NCBI RefSeq assembly: GCF_012849375.1
Contig: NZ_CP051684.1
Coordinates: forward strand, 1,426,001 to 1,490,000
Direction: 5' to 3'
Source: Duganella dendranthematis
GTDB taxonomy: Bacteria > Pseudomonadota > Gammaproteobacteria > Burkholderiales > Burkholderiaceae_D
DNA: 64,000 bases
In this document: one piece after another, positions 28,174 through 38,961 of the stretch
How the letters are laid out: every line of letters starts with the position of its first letter
Position numbering within the stretch: the stretch's first letter is position 1
The notes under the pieces: generated by a model
Told to the model about the DNA's origin: nothing
The model's database searches: none
The model's input: the letters and a program-made list of their open reading frames with translations, nothing else
Position numbers and translations under genes: made by a program

Positions 28174-31110
28174 TTATTGGCAGGCTTCGCATTCCTCGAA
28201 ACCGTCGTCGCCTGGACGCAGGTAGCAGGCTTCGCCATCGGCTTCGGCCGTCACGGCGGCGGCTGCAACCGGAGCGACTGGCGCCGGCGCGGCAGCTTTG
28301 GCGCTGGCCGACATGCCGCCATCCACTGCCACCGCGTTCAGCGCGCCGGTCTTGGAGGTCGACTTCTCGGTGTGGGTGGCCGAGGTGGTGCGCAGGTAGT
28401 AGGTGGTTTTCAGGCCACGCAGCCAGGCCAGCTTGTAGGTCTCGTCCAGTTTCTTGCCCGAAGCGCCAGCCATGTAGATGTTCAGCGATTGGGCCTGATC
28501 AATCCACTTCTGACGACGGGAAGCAGCTTCCACCAGCCAGCTTGGCGACACTTCGAAGGCGGTGGCGTAGATGTCGCGCAGGTCGTTCGGGATGCGGTCG
28601 ATCTTGGCCAGCGAGCCGTCGAAGTATTTCAGGTCGGCGATCATCACTTCGTCCCACAGGTCACGCGCCTTCAGGTCACGCACCAGGTAAGCGTTGATTT
28701 CGGTGAACTCGCCCGACAGGTTGGACTTCACGTACAGGTTCTGGAAGGTCGGTTCGATGCAAGCCGACACGCCGATGATGTTCGAAATGGTTGCGGTCGG
28801 CGCGATCGCCACGCAGTTCGAGTTACGCATGCCGAACTTGGCGATGCGCTCGCGCACCGGGGTCCAGTCCATCGCCGACGACAGATCCTGCTCCAGGTAG
28901 CCGCCGCGCTCTTCGGCCAGCAGCTTGATCGAGTCCTGTGGCAGGATGCCGCGGTCCCACAGCGAACCTTTGTACGACGCGTAGTGGCCGCGTTCTTCCG
29001 CCAGTTCGGTCGACGCCAGGTAGGCGTAGTAGCAGACGGCTTCCATCGAGGTGTCGGCGAACTGCACCGATTCCATCGACGAGAACGGCACGCGCATCAT
29101 GTGCAGGCAGTCCTGGAAGCCCATCACGCCCAGGCCGACCGGACGGTGACGCATATTGGCGTTACGTGCTTTTTCGACGGCGTAGTAGTTGATATCGATG
29201 ACGTTGTCGAGCATGCGCATCGCGGTGCGGATGGTTTTCTGCAGCTTGACGTGGTCCAGCTTGCCTTCTTTCATGTGCGCCGGCAGGTTGACCGAGCCCA
29301 GGTTGCAGACGGCGATTTCGTCCGGACCGGTGTTCAGCGTGATCTCGGTGCACAGGTTCGAGCTGTGGACCATGCCCACGTGCGACTGCGGCGAACGGAT
29401 GTTGCATGGGTCCTTGAAGGTGATCCATGGGTGGCCGGTTTCAAACAGCATCGACAGCATCTTGCGCCACAGGTCCAGCGCCTGGATTTTCTTGAACACG
29501 CGGATTTCGCCGGCGGCGGCCTTGGCTTCGTAGCCCAGGTAGGCTTTCTCGAAGGCCTTGCCGACCAGGTCGTGCAGGTCCGGGGTGTCGGATGGCGAGA
29601 ACAGGGTCCACTCGCCTTTTTCCATCACGCGCTTCATGAACATGTCTGGAATCCAGTTGGCGGTGTTCATGTCGTGGGTGCGGCGGCGGTCGTCGCCGGT
29701 GTTTTTACGCAGGTCCAGGAACTCTTCGATGTCCATGTGCCAGGTTTCCAGGTAGGCGCACACGGCGCCCTTGCGCTTGCCGCCCTGGTTGACCGCCACG
29801 GCGGTGTCGTTGACCACTTTCAGGAACGGCACCACGCCTTGCGATTTGCCGTTGGTGCCCTTGATGTGGGCGCCCAGCGCGCGCACTGGCGTCCAGTCGT
29901 TGCCCAGACCGCCGGCGAATTTCGCCAGCAGCGCGTTTTCTTTAATCGCGTCGTAGATGCCTTCCAGGTCGTCCGAGACGGTGGTCAGGTAGCACGACGA
30001 CAGCTGCGAACGCAGCGTGCCCGAGTTGAACAGGGTCGGGGTCGACGACATGAAGTCGAAGGTCGACAGCAGGTTGTAGAACTCGATAGCGCGCGCTTCG
30101 CGGTCGGTTTCGTTCAGGGCCAGGCCCATGGCGACGCGCATGTAGAACGCCTGCGGCATTTCGATGCGGGTGTCGCGGATGTGCAGGAAGTAGCGGTCGT
30201 ACAGGGTCTGCAGGCCGATGTAGCCGAATTGCAGGTCGCGGTCGGCCACCAGGGCTTTCGACAGGCGCGCCAGGTCGAACTCGCCCAGTTTGGTGTCCAG
30301 CAGTTCGGCGGCGATACCTTTGGCGATGTATTGCGGGAAGTAGGTCACGTACTCGGCGGCGGCGTTGGCTTGCGCCACTTCCTTGCCGAACACTTCTTTA
30401 CGAATGGTGTGCAGCAGGATGCGGGCGGTCACTTGCGAGTAAGCCGGATCCTTTTCCATCAGCGCGCGGGCAGCCAGGATGGCGGATTTGTGCAGCTCTT
30501 CGACCGGCACGCCGTCGTACAGGTTTTTCAGGGTTTCCGCGACGATGGCGTCGGCGTCCACGTGTTTTTCCAGGCCGATGCAGGCAGCGTTGATCAGGCC
30601 GGTCACGCGCGACAGTTCCAGCGGCTTGCGCTCGCCGTTTTCCAGCACGCTGATTTGCGGTGCGTTGACGGTGGCGGCGGCGCCCTGGGCTTCCTTGGCG
30701 GCGCGGCGCTCTTCCATATGCTTGGCGCGGTACAGCACGTAAGCACGGGCGACGTCGTGTTCACCCGAGCGCATCAGCGCCAGTTCCACCTGGTCTTGCA
30801 CGTCTTCGATGTGGAAGGTGCCGCCGGATGGCTGGCGGCGCACCAGGGCGGCGACCACGTTGCTGGTCAGCTCTTCCACCAGTTCGCGGATACGGGCCGA
30901 GGCGGCGCCCTGGCCACCGTTGACGGCCAGGAAGGCCTTGGTCACGGCCACTGCAATTTTCGACGGTTCAAACGCGACGACCGCGCCGTTACGGCGGATG
31001 ATGCGGTAATCACCAAGCGCGCTGGCAGCGACGGCTGGGCTGCTGGCGGTACTCGCAGCGGCGGCTGGTACCAGCGCTGGGTTGATGGTGATGTCTTGAG
31101 TAGATTGCAT
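28174..31110 (-). CDS. nrdA: Ribonucleoside-diphosphate reductase alpha subunit (class Ia)
   Basis: NrdA is the catalytic large subunit that reduces ribonucleoside diphosphates. The 978-residue protein starts with a ~40-residue Ala-rich extension, then an ATP-cone allosteric domain (YRIIRRNGAVVAFEPSKIAVAVTKAF). The core includes LYNLLSTFDFMSSTPTLFNSGT, LSSCYL with the active-site cysteine, and NLCTEI; the tail ECEACQ supplies the C-terminal redox cysteine pair. Longer than E. coli NrdA because of the extension and the linker before the tail. Preceded by paired NrdR-like boxes. Confidence 0.97.
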   Translation of the reverse strand: MQSTQDITINPALVPAAAASTASSPAVAASALGDYRIIRRNGAVVAFEPSKIAVAVTKAFLAVNGGQGAASARIRELVEELTSNVVAALVRRQPSGGTFHIEDVQDQVELALMRSGEHDVARAYVLYRAKHMEERRAAKEAQGAAATVNAPQISVLENGERKPLELSRVTGLINAACIGLEKHVDADAIVAETLKNLYDGVPVEELHKSAILAARALMEKDPAYSQVTARILLHTIRKEVFGKEVAQANAAAEYVTYFPQYIAKGIAAELLDTKLGEFDLARLSKALVADRDLQFGYIGLQTLYDRYFLHIRDTRIEMPQAFYMRVAMGLALNETDREARAIEFYNLLSTFDFMSSTPTLFNSGTLRSQLSSCYLTTVSDDLEGIYDAIKENALLAKFAGGLGNDWTPVRALGAHIKGTNGKSQGVVPFLKVVNDTAVAVNQGGKRKGAVCAYLETWHMDIEEFLDLRKNTGDDRRRTHDMNTANWIPDMFMKRVMEKGEWTLFSPSDTPDLHDLVGKAFEKAYLGYEAKAAAGEIRVFKKIQALDLWRKMLSMLFETGHPWITFKDPCNIRSPQSHVGMVHSSNLCTEITLNTGPDEIAVCNLGSVNLPAHMKEGKLDHVKLQKTIRTAMRMLDNVIDINYYAVEKARNANMRHRPVGLGVMGFQDCLHMMRVPFSSMESVQFADTSMEAVCYYAYLASTELAEERGHYASYKGSLWDRGILPQDSIKLLAEERGGYLEQDLSSAMDWTPVRERIAKFGMRNSNCVAIAPTATISNIIGVSACIEPTFQNLYVKSNLSGEFTEINAYLVRDLKARDLWDEVMIADLKYFDGSLAKIDRIPNDLRDIYATAFEVSPSWLVEAASRRQKWIDQAQSLNIYMAGASGKKLDETYKLAWLRGLKTTYYLRTTSATHTEKSTSKTGALNAVAVDGGMSASAKAAAPAPVAPVAAAAVTAEADGEACYLRPGDDGFEECEACQ

Positions 31111-31226
31111 TTAAGCTCCCCGATAACAACGTGCAGTCAGTGCTGCGCCGCGTGTGTAGTGTAAAAAAACCGTGTTAAACCGACCAGGCATACTTGCCAC
31201 TAGTTTAAGATTCAGTGTCTTGCGAA

Positions 31227-31273
31227 CCACTAGATCTAGTGACAGGTCAGAACCTATCCACTGATTGTAGTGG
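31227..31273. promoter_or_regulatory. Paired NrdR-type boxes upstream of nrdA
   Basis: Two 16-bp dyads, CCACTAGATCTAGTGA (31227-31242) and CCACTGATTGTAGTGG (31258-31273), start exactly 31 bp apart (15-bp spacer). NrdR operators are known as pairs of such boxes about three helical turns apart upstream of ribonucleotide reductase genes; the cores fit the acaCwAtATaTwGtgt consensus as I remember it, the first better than the second. Confidence 0.75.
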
Positions 31274-31332
31274 TCACACCGGAGCACGGCAAGTGAGAAA
31301 TTTTGATGTTTCCAGCAATTTTGCTCTTGACT

Positions 31333-31925
31333 TTAAGGAAGCCCTATCAGCAAGCCAAGTTCAGCGCTAGCAGCTACTAACATTGCTTCTTTCTTAAGCA
31401 GATTTTGATAACATTCCCAATCAAATAATGGCCCGGGATCGGTTTTTCGGCCCGGTGCGATGTGTTCGTGGCCTTGTATATCCGTCAACGGATAGTGTCG
31501 CCGCAGCGCCACCGTCAGGTCGGCCAGCGCCGCATACTGCGCCGCTTCAAAGGCCACGAAGTCGCTGCCTTCCAGCTCCACGCCGATTGAAAAGTCATTG
31601 CATTTTTCGCGGCCGCGAAAACAGGAGCGGCCCGCGTGCCAGGCGCGGTCGTTAGCAGAAACATACTGCATGACGCGGCCATCGCGGCGGATAAAAAAGT
31701 GGCTGGAGACCTTCAATCCGCGCAGGTCGGCGAACGAGGGGTCAGCATTATAGTCCATCCGGCCGGTCAGCAGGTCAGACACGTGCGGGCCGCCGAACTG
31801 GCCGCCCGGCAGCGAGATATTGTGCACCACCAGCAGCGTGATATCGGCCGGCAGCGGGCCCGGGCGGGCGTCGAAGTTGGGACTGTCGTAACGCGTGGCT
31901 TGCGGCAGCCAGCCGTCGAAACCGC

Positions 31926-31929
<4 letters not shown>
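31333..31929 (-). CDS. ampD: 1,6-anhydro-N-acetylmuramyl-L-alanine amidase
   Basis: AmpD removes the peptide from anhydro-muropeptides in the cytoplasm during murein recycling. The 198-residue protein has the zinc ligands of the Amidase_2 fold: LLVVHNISLPGGQFGG near 31-46, HAGRSCFRGREKCNDFSIGVELEG near 93-116, and GHEHIAPGRKTDPGPLFDW near 155-173. Final gene of the ccsA-PP0621-pilS-pilR-ampD run, overlapping pilR by 4 bp. Confidence 0.96.
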
Positions 31930-33370
<1,441 letters not shown>

Positions 33371-33371
<1 letters not shown>

Positions 33372-35068
33372 CAGACAGCCTTTCCTTGCTTCTGCCCAGG
33401 CCAGGCGAAGGTGATTACAAACCGCCCGCTCAACGACGGGCTGCCATCGGCGCCGGTGTTGTTATCGAAACGATACTCATAGTCCAGCCGCGCCTCGTTA
33501 TTCAAGCACAATTCCCGCGCCAGATACAGCCCCAGTCCGGTGCCCTTGCTGGAGGTGGTGTAAAACGGCTCGAACAAGTGCGCGCGCACTTCCGGCGAAA
33601 TGCCGGGGCCGTCGTCCTGCACATGCAGTTCCAGCCGCTGCGCGCTGTCGCGCACCACGTTCAAACGGATCGACGCCGGACCGCCGCTGGCGTAGCGCAC
33701 CGCATTGTTGAGCAGGTTGAGCACCACCTCGCGCAGGTGCAGCGCATCGAAGCGTACCTGCGTGTCCGCCGCCGCCGTCAGGCCGAGGATGTCCGGCGCC
33801 AGGTTGTGGGTCTCGATGAATTCGCTCCGCAGCTCGGCCAGAAAGCCATCCAGCGCCAGCGGCTCACTGTGCGGCTGCACCTTGCGCGACAGTTGCAGGA
33901 TGTCCTCCACCATGCGGTTGACGCGCGCCACATTGTCGCCGACGATCTTCAGCAGGCGCTGATGTACCGGGTCGCTCAAGTCCTCGCCCAGCAGCGAGGT
34001 CGCGTGGCCGATCGCCGACAGCGGATTGCGCACCTCGTGCGCGATGCTGGCGGTCAGCCGCCCCATCGACGCCAGCTTGAGCTGCTGCGCCTGGTTCTCG
34101 ATGCCGGTCACGTCCTGCAAAAAGATCACGCTGCGTTCGGCCCCCAGACCGTCTGTGTCGGCGGCGGCGAAGCGCACTTTCAGATGCGCGGCCAGGTCGC
34201 GGCGCGCGCTCCAGGCGGCGGTCAGACCTTCCAGCGCGGCGTCGTTGAACGGTTTGATGGTGACGAAGGCGGTCGACCGGGTGGCGTCGGCGCGCCACGC
34301 CTCGTACGCTTGTGTCAGCGGCGCCAGTGAGGCGGCGGCCGACAGCTTGAATGTCAGCTCCGGCCCAACCAGCCCCAGCATCTGCTGCGCGGCCGGATTG
34401 CCGGCAAATACCTGGCCGTGCGCATCGACCACCAGAATGCCGTCGCCGATATTCGCCATCACCAGCCGGTTGACGGCCTGCTGCACATTGATCTCGACGC
34501 CGCGCCGGCTGGCCAGCTCCTCCTGGCCGATCAGCTTGGCCGCCATGCGGTTCACCACCAGCACCGCCGACAGGAAGGCGGCGCCGTACAGGCCGGCCTG
34601 CATCACATCGCGGTCGCTATCGGTCAGGAAGATTTGCCAGGTGCTGTCGCCCAGCAGGAACAAGGTCACCAGCGAAGCGCAGAACAATGCGATCACCAGC
34701 GGCGCCAGGATGGCCAGTCCGGCCAGTGGGAACAGGTACAGGATCGCCAACCCGCTGCGCATGCCGCCGCCGGCCAGGTACAGGACCGAAATGATGCCCA
34801 GATCGCAGGCGATCTGCGACAGCAGCTGCACCGAAAAGCGGCGCTGCACATACACCGCCGACAGCGCGAAACCGATCGACAGCCCAAGATAAGCCAGGCA
34901 GATTTTCAGGTAAAAATACTGGTCGACCGCGTGCAGGCCGCGGCTGTCGAAACTCAGATACACCAGCAGCACCAGCGCGATCACCACGCGGGTGGCGTTG
35001 AGCGTCTGCAGCGAGCGCCAGAAGGTTGCGCGCGAGTCGGCCGTCAGGGCTTGCAGGCGCGCGAACAT
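33371..35068 (-). CDS. pilS: Sensor histidine kinase (PilS-like)
   Basis: A 565-residue membrane kinase partnering the PilR-like regulator. About six N-terminal helices fall within residues 25-195, followed by a PAS segment (near 205-310), the phospho-acceptor SIAHEVRNPLSAIGHATSLL near 345-365, and an ATP-binding domain with LNLLNNAVRY, DDGPGI and GTGLGLYLAREL. Architecture and place before pilR and ampD match PilS of other betaproteobacteria. Signal unknown; in Pseudomonas PilS is controlled by PilA itself. Confidence 0.9.
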
Positions 35069-35083
35069 GGGATGCTGGGAGCG

Positions 35084-35380
35084 TCAGGCGGACGGCAGTG
35101 CGGCATGGGCCGCGCTGCAATAGTCGCGGCCATTGGCCTGCACCGTTTCCGAGGCAGGATAGAACACACCGCAATGCGCGCATTGCAGCATCACTTCGGC
35201 GTCGTTGGCGGCCTGGGTGGCGGCGCGCGCCTTGTAGGTTGGCTGCGGTTGCGGCTGCGCCGCCTGCGGCGGTGGCTGGCGGAACTGCTGCTGATGGCGC
35301 TTCTGCGCCGCGCGGATCTTCGAGCGGACCGCGAAAATCACCAGGAAAACCAGTCCCAGCCAAAAAATAATACGGCTCAT
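35084..35380 (-). CDS. PP0621 family protein
   Basis: A 98-residue protein with an N-terminal membrane anchor (IIFWLGLVFLVIFAV), a basic and Gln/Pro-rich middle, and a C-terminal metal-binding patch LQCAHCGVFYPASE...GRDYCSAAH. The start ATG 35380 (MSRII) is favoured: it overlaps the ccsA stop in ATGA and follows AAGGG; the frame could extend to a TTG 6 bp upstream. Sits between ccsA and pilS, as in related genomes. Function unknown. Confidence 0.85.
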   Translation of the reverse strand: MSRIIFWLGLVFLVIFAVRSKIRAAQKRHQQQFRQPPPQAAQPQPQPTYKARAATQAANDAEVMLQCAHCGVFYPASETVQANGRDYCSAAHAALPSA

Positions 35381-36180
35381 GCCCAACCCTTATGCAAAAC
35401 TACCTCAAACACAAAACGGCTGCCGACATACGCCAGCAACAACGTCGCAAACCCGGCCAGCGTGAAGCTCAGCGCGGTCTTGCCGCGCCAGCCGCGGAAC
35501 CGGCGGCCAGCCAGCAGCGCCGCGAACAGCACCCATGACAGCATTGTAAACACCGACTTGTGATCCCACTTCAGCGCCTGGCCGAACAACTGCTCCGAGA
35601 ACACGATACCAGACAACACTGTCAGGCTCAGCAAAGTAAAGCCGAAGCCGATCATGCGGAACAACAGTTTTTCCATGGTCAGCAGCGCCGGCAGCTGGTC
35701 CAGTGCGCCGGACAGGAAGGACTTCTTGTCGCTGCGCGCATGCAGGCGCGACTCCTGCAACGCCATCAGCACGGCGTGGAAGGCGGCGATGGTCAAGGTG
35801 CTGTAAGCCATGGTGGCGATGGCGATATGCCAGCCGAACAGCGGCGACTTGCCCTCCAGCGGCACCAGGTTGCCGGGGAAGACCAGCTGCAGCGCGGCGG
35901 CGCCGGCGGCGAACGGCATCACCAGCCGGCGCATGCCGTCCAGGCTGAAATTGCGGTTTTCCACCCAATACGCGGCCACCGACACCCACAGCGCCGACGA
36001 CAGCATGGCGGCAAAGCCGAAGCGCAGCTCGCCGCCGCCGGCAATGTCGGCCCACAGGCCGACCCCGTGCAGCAGCCAGGCGGCCAGGGTAACGGCTGAA
36101 ATCAGACCGCCACGGCGCGATGGCAGCGCGGCGCACAGGATGTACAGCGCAATGGCTGCGATAAAGGAATAGATCTGCAT
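35377..36180 (-). CDS. CcsA/YpjD-type cytochrome c assembly family membrane protein
   Basis: A 267-residue polytopic membrane protein with about eight hydrophobic helices and the family's FGWHIAIATMAYSTLTIAAFHAVL segment near 118-140, plus WDHKSVFTMLSWVLFAALL near 205-222 with a conserved histidine. Members handle haem for cytochrome c assembly or act as HemX-like factors. In betaproteobacteria this gene usually lies divergent from ffh; here 4.1 kb intervenes. First gene of the pilSR operon, overlapping PP0621 by 4 bp. Confidence 0.88.
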   Translation of the reverse strand: MQIYSFIAAIALYILCAALPSRRGGLISAVTLAAWLLHGVGLWADIAGGGELRFGFAAMLSSALWVSVAAYWVENRNFSLDGMRRLVMPFAAGAAALQLVFPGNLVPLEGKSPLFGWHIAIATMAYSTLTIAAFHAVLMALQESRLHARSDKKSFLSGALDQLPALLTMEKLLFRMIGFGFTLLSLTVLSGIVFSEQLFGQALKWDHKSVFTMLSWVLFAALLAGRRFRGWRGKTALSFTLAGFATLLLAYVGSRFVFEVVLHKGWA

Positions 36181-36202
36181 CCCCGCAGTTTACACTATCG
36201 CC

Positions 36203-36997
36203 TCAGTCCACGGCGGCCATGCGCAGCTCGTCGCGGTGATGGCGTTGCTGTTCTTCCATCACCAGCTGGCCCAGCTCGCGTTTCAGCGCATTGAATTCGG
36301 CGGCGGCCGGGTCGCGCAGGCGCGGCAGCTCCACCAGCAGGTCGCGCTTGACGGTGCCGGGGCGGTAGGTCATCACCACGATGCGGTCGGCCAGGTAAAT
36401 CGCCTCCTCGATCGAGTGGGTGACGAAGATGATGGTCTTTTTCAGCTCGGCCCAGATGCGCAGCAGCTCGTCCTGCAGGTTGCGCCGGGTCAGCGCATCG
36501 AGCGCGCCGAACGGTTCGTCCATCAGCATGATCGGCGAATCGAGCGCCAGCACGCGGGCGATCGCCACCCGCTGCCGCATGCCGCCGGACAGGTCTTTCG
36601 GATAGCGGTTGCGGAAATCCTGCAGCGATAGCATGGTCAGCAGCTTGTCGACCGTGGCGTCGATCTGCTCCCTGGGCTGGCCCTTGATCTGCAAGCCGAA
36701 GGCGACGTTGTCGGCCACCGTCATCCACGGAAACAGCGCGTATTCCTGAAACACCATGCCGCGCTCGGGACCCGGCGCGGTGACCAGCTTGCCATCGGCG
36801 GTGATGCTGCCGGACGACGGCGGTGCAAAGCCGGCCACCGCGTTCAGCAAGGTCGACTTGCCGCAGCCGGACGGCCCCAGCAGGCAGACGAACTGGCCCT
36901 GCGGAATCTCCAGGTTGATGTCCTTGAGCGCCACCACCTCGCGTTCGGCGGTCTGGAACACCTTGTTGACTTGCGAAACCACGATGTGCGCGTTCAT
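36203..36997 (-). CDS. ABC importer ATP-binding protein (taurine/sulfonate/nitrate type)
   Basis: A 264-residue ATPase of the SsuB/TauB class. Walker A GPSGCGKST near residues 40-48, Q-loop MVFQEYALFPW, signature LSGGMRQRVAIARVL near 137-151, Walker B IMLMDEPFGALDALTR, and H-switch IFVTHSIEEAIYLADR. Downstream of its permease (1-bp junction) and binding protein, forming a three-gene importer read leftward. Substrate not determined by sequence alone. Confidence 0.93.
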   Translation of the reverse strand: MNAHIVVSQVNKVFQTAEREVVALKDINLEIPQGQFVCLLGPSGCGKSTLLNAVAGFAPPSSGSITADGKLVTAPGPERGMVFQEYALFPWMTVADNVAFGLQIKGQPREQIDATVDKLLTMLSLQDFRNRYPKDLSGGMRQRVAIARVLALDSPIMLMDEPFGALDALTRRNLQDELLRIWAELKKTIIFVTHSIEEAIYLADRIVVMTYRPGTVKRDLLVELPRLRDPAAAEFNALKRELGQLVMEEQQRHHRDELRMAAVD

Positions 36998-37824
36998 CAG
37001 TTCTCCAGGCCGCGGTGCCAGCGCAGCAGATGGTTGTTCAGCTTGTTCATGGCGACGTCGATCGCCAGGCCGATCAGGCCGATGGTGATCATGCCGGCGA
37101 TGATTTTGTCGGACCAGAAGTATTCGCGCGCCTCCAGGATGCGGAAGCCGAGGCCGTTATTCACCGCCACCATCTCGGCCACGATCACCACGATGAAGGC
37201 GGTGCCGATGCCGATCCGCACGCCGGACAGGATGTAGGGCACGGCGGCCGGCAAGATCACCCGGGTAAACATGGTGAAGCCGGACGCGCCCAGGTTGCGG
37301 GCGGCGCGGATATAAATACCGTCGACCTGGCGCACGCCGGCGATGGTATTCATCAGCACCGGGAAGAATGCCCCCAGCGCGATCAGGAACACCGCCGGCG
37401 GATTGCCCAGCCCGAACCACAGCATCGACAGCGGGATATAGGCGATCGGCGGAATCGGCCGCACCATCTGCACCAGCACGTTGAACCAGTCGTAGACGCG
37501 GTTGCTCATGCCCATCGCCAGGCCGAGCGGCAGCGCCAGTCCGCCGCCGATCAGGAAACCCACCACCACCCGGTACAGGCTGCTGATGGAATCGGTGATC
37601 AGCTCGCCGGACACGGCCCAGTGCAGCCAGCCGCCGGCGGCCGGATCATACGGCTGCAGCGGCAGCAGGTAGGCGATCCACTTCTCCGCCACCGCCAGCG
37701 GCGACGGCAGCACCTGCGGATTGACCCAGCCCATCACCGCCACCGTCTGCCACAAGGCCACCACCACCGCCGGCAGCACCAGGCCGATGGCGAGCTGTCG
37801 CCACGACGACGCAGCGGCTGGCAT
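36997..37824 (-). CDS. ABC importer permease (taurine/sulfonate/nitrate type)
   Basis: A 275-residue permease with about six membrane helices and the coupling loop GIYIRAARNLGASGFTMFTRVILPAAVPYILSG near residues 170-202, the EAA-type motif of SsuC/TauC/NrtB. Start and stop touch its neighbours (1 bp overlaps), so the importer genes are translationally coupled. With the upstream binding protein and downstream ATPase it makes a full importer. Confidence 0.93.
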   Translation of the reverse strand: MPAAASSWRQLAIGLVLPAVVVALWQTVAVMGWVNPQVLPSPLAVAEKWIAYLLPLQPYDPAAGGWLHWAVSGELITDSISSLYRVVVGFLIGGGLALPLGLAMGMSNRVYDWFNVLVQMVRPIPPIAYIPLSMLWFGLGNPPAVFLIALGAFFPVLMNTIAGVRQVDGIYIRAARNLGASGFTMFTRVILPAAVPYILSGVRIGIGTAFIVVIVAEMVAVNNGLGFRILEAREYFWSDKIIAGMITIGLIGLAIDVAMNKLNNHLLRWHRGLEN

Positions 37825-38798
37825 TATTTAACGCCCAGCGACTTCTTGGCCGCTTCCAGCAAGTCGGTCTTGACCCAGTCCTTGGCCACCGGCGGCTTGC
37901 TCATGCGGCCGACGCCGGTCTTGACCATGACGTCGGTGGTAGTCTGGATGTGCTCGGGCGTGATGTCGTAGCTGTACGGCGAATTGCCGATGGCGTCGTC
38001 GAAGTCGTCCTTGGTGATCTGGCCCTTGAACACTACTTCGCGTACATACTTCTCGGCCACCGCCTTGTTGTCGATGAAGGTCTTGGTGGCCTGCACGAAG
38101 CAGTTCATGAACTTTTCGGCCAGCGGCCGCTTCTCTTTATAGAACTTCTCGGTCATCACCATGGTGCGGATCGGCTCGCCGATCGGCGTGTCGTAGGGCT
38201 TGATGATCTCGCTGCCGAAGCCCTTGTTGATGGCCTGCGACGACTGCGGCTCGGACTGCATCATGGCGTCGATCTGCTTGCCCAGCAGCGCCTGGTTCAA
38301 GTCGGCGTAGGCCAGGAACACCAGCTGCACGTCCTTGCCCGGCTGGTCGGAAACGCTCAGGCCGTTTTGCTGCAACTCGGCCAGCAGCAGCACTTCCTGG
38401 ATGCCGCCGCGCGTGACGCCGACTTTCTTCCCCTTGAGATCCTTGACGGTTTTGAGCTTGAGGTCGGCTCGGCTGACCAGTTGCGCGCCGCCCTTGGCAA
38501 AGCCGGCCACCACGTAAATCGGCGCGCCGCCGGCGCGGCCCGAGATCGCCGCCTCGGAGGCGGTGGTGCCGACATCGAGCTCGCCGGCGATAATCGCCTG
38601 CATCACGTCGAGGCCCTTGGCAAACACCCGCTCCTCGACCTTGATGCCGCACTTGGGGGCGATTTCCTTGATATAGGAGACGGCGCCGTAGTGGGCAAAC
38701 TTGAGGTTGCCCAGCCGGACCACTTCCTGCGCCTGCGCGCTGCCCGCCATCACGATGGCCGCTGTAGCGACGAGTTTCACGAACGATGTCAGTTGCAT
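37824..38798 (-). CDS. ABC importer substrate-binding protein (SsuA/TauA/NMT1-like)
   Basis: A 324-residue periplasmic binding protein with a cleavable signal peptide (VATAAIVMAGSAQAQ, cleavage near residue 23). The mature part has the family pattern: LDVMQAIIAGELDVGTTASEAAISG near 65-90, LKGKKVGVTRGGIQEVLLLAEL near 122-143 and AMMQSEPQSSQAINKG near 183-198. Related to sulfonate, taurine and nitrate binders; ligand unknown, and no desulfonation enzyme genes are adjacent. Confidence 0.92.
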   Translation of the reverse strand: MQLTSFVKLVATAAIVMAGSAQAQEVVRLGNLKFAHYGAVSYIKEIAPKCGIKVEERVFAKGLDVMQAIIAGELDVGTTASEAAISGRAGGAPIYVVAGFAKGGAQLVSRADLKLKTVKDLKGKKVGVTRGGIQEVLLLAELQQNGLSVSDQPGKDVQLVFLAYADLNQALLGKQIDAMMQSEPQSSQAINKGFGSEIIKPYDTPIGEPIRTMVMTEKFYKEKRPLAEKFMNCFVQATKTFIDNKAVAEKYVREVVFKGQITKDDFDDAIGNSPYSYDITPEHIQTTTDVMVKTGVGRMSKPPVAKDWVKTDLLEAAKKSLGVK

Positions 38799-38961
38799 GC
38801 TATCTCTCTCCTTGTTGTCAGGCCGGCGGCCACTGCTTTATTGTGTTCCGATCATACCAAGCGACATCCTTTGTTACACAATCCTGTCGGTGAATTTGAT
38901 CGCAATGTTGCTTTTTTGTGATCCAATGCCAATATCATCATTTAATGAAATTGATAGCGCG

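Noticed and set aside
28060..31164. 1034-codon plus-strand frame across nrdA
   Set aside because: A shadow of the nrdA gene caused by high GC; composition is His/Gln/Arg-rich with no family match, while nrdA is unmistakable.
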